NCBI GenBank assembly: GCA_020635995.1
Contig: JACJYS010000008.1
Location: 1-64,000 of the forward strand
DNA from: Chitinophagales bacterium
GTDB taxonomy: Bacteria; Bacteroidota; Bacteroidia; Chitinophagales; UBA8649
Direction: 5' to 3'
DNA: 64,000 nt
How positions within the stretch are numbered: the stretch's first letter is position 1; each line of letters starts with the position of its first letter. This document shows positions 58,684-64,000 of the stretch, piece by piece. A program made the position numbers and the translations under genes. Below the pieces are notes generated by a model. That model was not told where the DNA came from. It saw only the letters and a list, made by a program, of their open reading frames with translations, and did not search any database.

Positions 58684-59823
58684 TCAAAAACTTGGACAAT
58701 GAGTTTTGTACTTGTAGTTTTTCTTGCGTTTAAATGTACCTATTTGTACTAAACTTATTTCAAAACCACCATTTCCTTTGCTGGCTTTTGTTAAGCTGGA
58801 TAAATTAATATCATAGTTAATTAGTAGCCTTGTTCTATTAAACTGATAGCCCATAAGTGGCGAAACGGCATCGTTTAACCTATACATTGCCCCTACGTAT
58901 AGTTTTTGAGTTTTTTGTTTCGGATTATTATTAAGCTTAAAACCACCAATGGCACTAAACAAAATTTCCATAGCTTTTTTCTGGTAAGTAAAATATGCAC
59001 TGGCATCTATGTCTATTCTATCATTTACTTGGTAGTTTACACCAGCTTGTAGCAAGTGTCTTGCTCCTATTTTATTATCTTGCTGATAAAAAGATTCTTT
59101 AGGTCTATTAAAATGTAGCATTGAGTAGCCATACATTAATCTCACTTTATCCCCTATTTTATTGCTGCCTTGTAGTCCAAAACCTAAATCGTAATACAGC
59201 GTATTTTGTTTAGCATAAGTTTCTTGCTGCGGTAAAGTAAGGTCAAAACCAACTTTATCTACCCACTGACTGTTAAAATATAGTTTGCTAAAATCTACAG
59301 AGCGGTGTACCAAGCCTGCCACAAAACCAAGCGATAAAAAATGCTTGTGGTTTTTATCTAAACCTTTATGATATGCTAAAGACAAATACACTTTATTAGC
59401 TTGCAAATTTCCGTCTCCGGCTATATCGTTTATATAATTTATGCCTATTCCTGCCCAATCGGTGTTATTTATTTTTTTATCTAAAAAAGAAAAATCGCCA
59501 TAAACTGCGGTAGTGTTGTAGTTTAGCATTTTTCCTTTTATAGCCCACGGCCACTGCTGTTTGTGGTTTAAGCCTAATCTATAACTTCCATCGTAAAAAC
59601 CTGTATTAGCAGGATTGTAAGAAATAGGATTAGCAAAATATTGAGAAAAATGGATGTCTTGAGCTAAAGTGGCGTTAAAAAAGCATATTGAACAAATAAT
59701 TAAAATGCCATTTAACTGAAATTTATTATAAATTTTAAATGGAAAAACAATATTGAGATTCCCAATCAAGTTGGGAATGATGTTTTTTGTTTTAAAGTCT
59801 GCTATGTAAAACTTTTTTCTCAT
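58684..59823 (-). CDS. PorP/SprF-family T9SS outer-membrane protein
   Basis: 379 aa. Classical PorP/SprF features: DIHFSQYFANPISYNPANTG directly after the signal peptide, GLNHKQQWPWA, and a barrel through MYRLNDAVSPLMGYQFNRTR. It stabilises or exports the type B-sorted cargo encoded immediately upstream (PKD giant, stop adjacent to this start). The N-terminus is long: an inserted palindrome (CATTCCCAACTTGATTGGGA, about 59755-59780) encodes NIIPNLIGNLN before the hydrophobic core, giving an unusually long n-region. No nearer ATG exists. Confidence 0.88.
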   Translation of the reverse strand: MRKKFYIADFKTKNIIPNLIGNLNIVFPFKIYNKFQLNGILIICSICFFNATLAQDIHFSQYFANPISYNPANTGFYDGSYRLGLNHKQQWPWAIKGKMLNYNTTAVYGDFSFLDKKINNTDWAGIGINYINDIAGDGNLQANKVYLSLAYHKGLDKNHKHFLSLGFVAGLVHRSVDFSKLYFNSQWVDKVGFDLTLPQQETYAKQNTLYYDLGFGLQGSNKIGDKVRLMYGYSMLHFNRPKESFYQQDNKIGARHLLQAGVNYQVNDRIDIDASAYFTYQKKAMEILFSAIGGFKLNNNPKQKTQKLYVGAMYRLNDAVSPLMGYQFNRTRLLINYDINLSSLTKASKGNGGFEISLVQIGTFKRKKNYKYKTHCPSF

Positions 59824-62800
59824 TTATCTCAGCAAAGTTATATTTCCTTTTAAAACCGGGTATGTTCCGTCTAATAATTTTGCATTTACTACATACGTAT
59901 ATACTTCCATTTCTTGTGCTACACCTTTATATGTTCCGTCCCAGCCTTCGTTTTGACTATTACCTTCAAAAACCAATTCGCCCCAGCGGTTGTAAATTAA
60001 AAACTTTAATTCTACTATACCTATTCCTTCCACATAAATAATATCATTAACGCCATCATTGTTTGGCGAAAACGCATTTGGAACACCAATTAAAGGTATG
60101 AAATCTATTTCAATTTCTTTACAAAAAGTATCTATGCAGTTTCCATTCCAAGCAATTAAGCACGGGGTAAATTCATCTATACTTTCATAATTATGTGTAG
60201 GACTGTAAGTAATGCTGTCTTCTTCTCCATCTCCAAATTTCCAGTTAAAACCTTCATATTGTGTAGTGTGATTATGAAAATCAACAGCATCGGGATAAAG
60301 GTAGTAATTAGAATCTGTAGTGAAATATACATTAGGGTAGTTGGCTACATTTACCGTTTGATAAGCAATAGCAGTTACATTACAAGAATTAGAATCTGTT
60401 ACAATTAATTGTATAGTGTGAGAACCTGCATTTTCATAAGTAAGCTCTGGTTCAAAATCTGTAGAAAATTGATTAGCTCCAAAATTCCAAGCGTATTCTA
60501 AATTAGGTTCGCTTGTATTGCTTAGTTCAATTGGTTTCCCTTCGCATCCGGCAGTAGCACTAAAAGAAGCTTTTACATTTGGAAGCATGGTAAATTGTTG
60601 CGAAACGGTATCGGCAGGATGGCATAAATTTTCGTTTGTAGCTATTAAGGTAATAGTGTATGTGCCGGGCAAATTATACTGAACAGTATCTATTTCTTCT
60701 AAAATGCTTGTGCCTGTTTCATAATCCCAAAAGTAATCTGTTGCCATTTGGCTGGTATTATCTACAGTTATCAGCAAATTAGAATCGCATTGGCTTAAAA
60801 TCACAGCATCAAAATCAGCTAAAACCGCATCATCATTTGTAGTAATGTTTATTGTAGCCGTATCGTTAATATTGCAAGAGTTTGTATCTATAGCTACTAA
60901 AGTGAAAGTGTAATTTCCTACAGCGGTATAGGTAAAATTTGGAATGGTTGGAGATGTACTTACATTATTTAAGCCGTTTGTCCACCAGTAGGTGTTATTT
61001 CCTTGTGTTAAATTTTCAAACTCCACTTCAAGAGGAATACATCCCGCAGTATTTGATGCTTCTAAAATGGCATCAATTCTATAAAATTCTATTTCATAAT
61101 AAGTGGTGTCTGTAGGTTTACAATCTTGCGTAGCATCATTTATATTATATTGAATAGTATAAGAACCCAATTGAGTGTAAGTATAGTATAAATCTGTTCC
61201 GTACAAAATATCTCCATTTCCCATATCCCACTCATGTATGCCACCAACATAAAATGCCTGTAAGTGAACTTGAATAGAATCGCAACCGTAGTTTATTTCA
61301 TCTATTTGTATATCTATATAAACTTGTCCTTCTTCTACAACTACGGTAGTTTGTAAAAGTGTATCAATATTGCAAGTAGCAGAATCGGTAATCAAAACGC
61401 TAACCGGATAATGTGCTACATTATTGTAGGTATAGCTTGTATCTTCTTGATTAGAAAAATCGCCTGTTCCAAAATTCCAAAAGTAAGTGGCACTATCGCT
61501 GTTGCTTTCTGCATTAAAATTAGAAGTATAAGGCAAGCAACCAAATGTATCTACTATAAAACTACCTTCTAATTTAGGCAATAAGTGCATATCAAAATAA
61601 GCGGTATCGGTTGGATAACAAACATTATTATTGTCCGTTACCATATACATACCGTTATAATCTCCTGCGGTATAAATTGTAGAAGCATTGGCATTGGTAG
61701 AAAAATCTCCATTACCAAAAATCCAAGTATAACTATCTGCCCCGGCATTTAAAGAAGTAGCATTGAGTTGCATACTATCGCAATCAAAATAAACAGAATC
61801 TAAAGCTATATTGGCTCTTGTACTGTCATTAATGGTTTGAATATTAGTGTATGCAGTATCGGAAATATTGCAAGTAGAAGAATCTACAATAATTAATTGC
61901 ACTTGAAAATTTCCTACTTGCGAGTAAGTAATATTGGTATCTAAATTATTAGAAGCGGTTTGTCCATTTCCAAAATTCCATTCTAAAGAATTAAAATTAG
62001 TATAGGTACTTTCAAAATCTACCGAAAGTGGAATACAACCGAAAGTATCAGAAGCTAAAATTGCCGTTTCAAAGCGTGGCAATAAATGTATATCAAAATA
62101 AGCGGTATCAGTTGGGTAGCAAACATTACTATTGTCTGTTACCATATACATACCGTTATAATCTCCTGCGGTATAAATTGTAGAAGCATTGGCATTGGTA
62201 GAAAAATCTCCATTATCAAAAATCCAAGTATAACTATCTGCCCCGGCATTTAAAGAAGTGGCGTTGAGTTGCATACTATCGCAATCAAAATAAACAGAAT
62301 CTAAAGCTATATTGGCTCTTGTGCTGTCATTAATGGTTTGAATATTAGTGTATGCGGTATCGGAAATATTGCAAGTAGTAGAATCTACAATAATTAATTG
62401 CACTTGAAAATTTCCTACTTGCGAATAAGTAATATTGGTATCTAAATTATTAGAAGCGGTTTGTCCATTGCCAAAATTCCATTCTAAAGAATTAAAATTA
62501 GTATAGGTACTTTCAAAATCTACCGAAAGCGGAATACAACCGAAAGTATCGGTTAGCTGAACTTCGGCATTAAAAAGTGGCGGTATGTGTATGGTTGTTT
62601 GAGCAGAATCTTCAAGCTCGCAAGATGTAGAATCTACTAAGTTTAATTTTACGGTATAATCTCCGGCTGTATCGTAAATGTGATAAACACTATCGGTATA
62701 ATAAAAAGTACCATCGCCCATATCCCAATAATATTGTGTAGTAGGATAATTTGTAGTGCTGGCACTAAAAGATTGATTGTGGCAATCTATTACTGCATTA

Positions 62801-64000
62801 TCTAAAAAAATGGCAGATAAAGAATCATCTCTAACCACTACACTCAAACTGGCTGTATCTGCTAAATTGCATGAGTTGGAATCTATACCTATCAATACTA
62901 CATTATAAGTACCTGTATCCATATAAGTATGCACAGGATAAAGTAAGTTAGAAGAATTACCATCGCCAAAATCCCACGTAACAGAACTTACACTTACGGT
63001 ATCGGCAAAAAAGTTAACCGTAAGTGGTGTACATCCTGTAGCTCGGGGAAAGGCATCTACTTCTACATTAGTAGAAGGTAGCTCCATATCAAATTTTATA
63101 GTGCCTAAGTTGCACTGCGTAGAAGCATAATTGGTATATCCGGGAGTGGTTCTAAATGTACCGCCACTACATGCAGCACAAACTGCTTGATAAATAATTC
63201 CATTTTCATCAAAACGAGAAGTACCTCCGTCAACATGCTCTTGTGCTGTGCCACCAAAAAAGGTAGCGTATTCTAATCCGGCAGCATTTTTATCTAACAC
63301 AAAAAAGTAAAAATCGCCATAATTATTATAAAAAGGCTGAACGGCATCGGAAGTTACAGGTAGGTTTTGTAACATATAAGTGGTGTAAGAGCTGTTTCTA
63401 AAAAAATTAGTGTATCCACCCCAGCCCGATACAAATACTCGCTCGCAAATATCTACTAAAAGAGCTGTAGGAGAAATTTCTACTTTAACAGAATCTGAAC
63501 CAAAGCATGTGCTATAAAATGTGGAGTTTAAATCATTTGAAAATTTATGGATAAACTGTTTGGTATTAGCTACGCCATAAGTGGCATTTACAATAGGATA
63601 ATTTCCTAAAGTTTGCCCTACTATATATACGTTGTCGTTTAAATCTACATCTATTAAATAAACTTGGTCAAAACTATCTGTTCCAATATAAATGGCATTT
63701 TGAATAGTACCCGTACTGCCATCTAATTTTGCTAAAAATCCATCTGCAACGCCACCATTATAACCATTGGTAGCTGGGAAGTTACTACTCATTGTTCCAC
63801 CTACTACAAATAAATTTCCATTATGGTCAATTTTCATAGAGTAAGCTCCGTCATTTCCGTTTCCACCTAAATAATGACTAAAAATTATAGAATCTAAATC
63901 TGTAGTAAATTTTAAAACCACTCCATCTTGTGCTCCTTGAAAAACGCTTGTAGAATTAATTATAGGGAAATCATTAGAATTGGTAGAACTTGCCACATAA
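59824..64000 (-). CDS. PKD-repeat T9SS type B-sorted surface protein (5' end missing)
   Basis: At least 1390 residues; the reading frame stays open to the window's right edge (codon before the GTG at 63996 reads Tyr, in an SBBP-like 'YVASS' block), so the start is outside. N-terminal visible part: beta-propeller-like SBBP repeats (GNGNDGAYSMKIDHNGNLFV). Then at least nine PKD domains with the W-x-F/M-G-x-G core (VTWDFGDGNSSNLLYPVHTY, LEWNFGNGQTASNN). C-terminus is the gliding-motility type B sorting domain (FSPNNDGVNDIIYVEG, YNRWGELVFEGN). Typical adhesin for surface attachment or gliding, paired with the adjacent PorP/SprF gene. Confidence 0.88.
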   Translation of the reverse strand, partial: YVASSTNSNDFPIINSTSVFQGAQDGVVLKFTTDLDSIIFSHYLGGNGNDGAYSMKIDHNGNLFVVGGTMSSNFPATNGYNGGVADGFLAKLDGSTGTIQNAIYIGTDSFDQVYLIDVDLNDNVYIVGQTLGNYPIVNATYGVANTKQFIHKFSNDLNSTFYSTCFGSDSVKVEISPTALLVDICERVFVSGWGGYTNFFRNSSYTTYMLQNLPVTSDAVQPFYNNYGDFYFFVLDKNAAGLEYATFFGGTAQEHVDGGTSRFDENGIIYQAVCAACSGGTFRTTPGYTNYASTQCNLGTIKFDMELPSTNVEVDAFPRATGCTPLTVNFFADTVSVSSVTWDFGDGNSSNLLYPVHTYMDTGTYNVVLIGIDSNSCNLADTASLSVVVRDDSLSAIFLDNAVIDCHNQSFSASTTNYPTTQYYWDMGDGTFYYTDSVYHIYDTAGDYTVKLNLVDSTSCELEDSAQTTIHIPPLFNAEVQLTDTFGCIPLSVDFESTYTNFNSLEWNFGNGQTASNNLDTNITYSQVGNFQVQLIIVDSTTCNISDTAYTNIQTINDSTRANIALDSVYFDCDSMQLNATSLNAGADSYTWIFDNGDFSTNANASTIYTAGDYNGMYMVTDNSNVCYPTDTAYFDIHLLPRFETAILASDTFGCIPLSVDFESTYTNFNSLEWNFGNGQTASNNLDTNITYSQVGNFQVQLIIVDSSTCNISDTAYTNIQTINDSTRANIALDSVYFDCDSMQLNATSLNAGADSYTWIFGNGDFSTNANASTIYTAGDYNGMYMVTDNNNVCYPTDTAYFDMHLLPKLEGSFIVDTFGCLPYTSNFNAESNSDSATYFWNFGTGDFSNQEDTSYTYNNVAHYPVSVLITDSATCNIDTLLQTTVVVEEGQVYIDIQIDEINYGCDSIQVHLQAFYVGGIHEWDMGNGDILYGTDLYYTYTQLGSYTIQYNINDATQDCKPTDTTYYEIEFYRIDAILEASNTAGCIPLEVEFENLTQGNNTYWWTNGLNNVSTSPTIPNFTYTAVGNYTFTLVAIDTNSCNINDTATINITTNDDAVLADFDAVILSQCDSNLLITVDNTSQMATDYFWDYETGTSILEEIDTVQYNLPGTYTITLIATNENLCHPADTVSQQFTMLPNVKASFSATAGCEGKPIELSNTSEPNLEYAWNFGANQFSTDFEPELTYENAGSHTIQLIVTDSNSCNVTAIAYQTVNVANYPNVYFTTDSNYYLYPDAVDFHNHTTQYEGFNWKFGDGEEDSITYSPTHNYESIDEFTPCLIAWNGNCIDTFCKEIEIDFIPLIGVPNAFSPNNDGVNDIIYVEGIGIVELKFLIYNRWGELVFEGNSQNEGWDGTYKGVAQEMEVYTYVVNAKLLDGTYPVLKGNITLLR
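61580..62551. repeat. Two tandem ~501-bp repeats within the PKD gene
   Basis: The markers ATCAAAATAAGCGGTATC at 61591 and 62092 are 501 bp apart, and both units (about 460 bp of near identity each) encode matching PKD pairs beginning DTFGCIPLSVDFESTYTNFN. A recent in-frame duplication of 167 codons. Confidence 0.85.

Noticed and set aside
63994..63996. GTG as start of the PKD giant
   Set aside because: The frame is open upstream to the window edge and falls inside a repeat block, so the true start lies outside.

Overview
The window is an AT-rich chromosomal segment from a member of the phylum Bacteroidota. The evidence is type IX secretion system (T9SS) machinery and cargo (two PorP/SprF proteins, type A and type B C-terminal sorting domains), many small lipoproteins with short lipoboxes, Bacteroidota-specific families (DUF3276, DUF3127, DUF4837-like) and recurrent TAnnTTTG promoter elements. 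The genus cannot be told from what is visible. There is no rRNA, CRISPR array or prophage.

Layout. 0.5-6.8 kb: housekeeping genes, mostly minus strand (ychF, a PUR-domain protein, a polyprenyl synthase, rnr, tRNA-Cys, a TerB-like protein, folB). 6.8-10.4 kb: an accessory array of five related small lipoproteins mixed with two orphan 'tip' fragments that resemble C-termini of RHS-type polymorphic toxins (one with an HEYGH zinc-protease motif) and a frameshifted T9SS cargo gene. 10.4-16.2 kb: gcdH-like acyl-CoA dehydrogenase, a toxin-antitoxin remnant (toxin broken, antitoxin intact), then an overlapping aroC-symporter-ureohydrolase operon. 16.2-22.1 kb: a frameshifted RAYT (REP-associated tyrosine transposase) between inverted REP palindromes, a second lipoprotein cluster, and a tight four-gene operon with a GH16 glycanase. 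22.2-24.6 kb: tsaC-like, Nudix and coiled-coil genes. 24.6-27.2 kb: an IS1634-like insertion sequence with perfect 154-bp flanking direct repeats, inserted in a longer structured repeat. 27.2-34.8 kb: an EamA transporter, a McrBC-like restriction pair, and an operon of DUF3127, membrane protein, PHP lipoprotein and enoyl-CoA isomerase. 34.9-39.7 kb: cca, tatA, gatA, a DUF4837-like lipoprotein and the RNase P RNA. 39.8-52.7 kb: a T9SS surface operon with a 3309-residue secreted protein, a type B-sorted partner and a PorP/SprF protein. 53-55.4 kb: a sigma-54 response regulator and nadK. 55.5-64 kb: more T9SS cargo with tandem repeats, a second PorP/SprF and a PKD-rich giant running off the right edge.

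The most unusual features are: (1) an IS1634-like element with an exact 154-bp duplication; (2) a shared promoter plus leader hairpin ahead of three otherwise unrelated lipoprotein genes, with a second palindrome family placed 3' of lipoprotein genes; (3) orphan RHS-type tips beside putative immunity lipoproteins, with palindromes inside both tip reading frames; (4) two genes disrupted by exactly one extra base in A8 tracts; (5) a MITE-like repeat whose end supplies or abuts the stop codon of two unrelated genes; and (6) a giant secreted protein whose core looks more like a pore-forming or membrane-active module than an adhesin. All functional calls come from reading motifs by eye; no database search was run.
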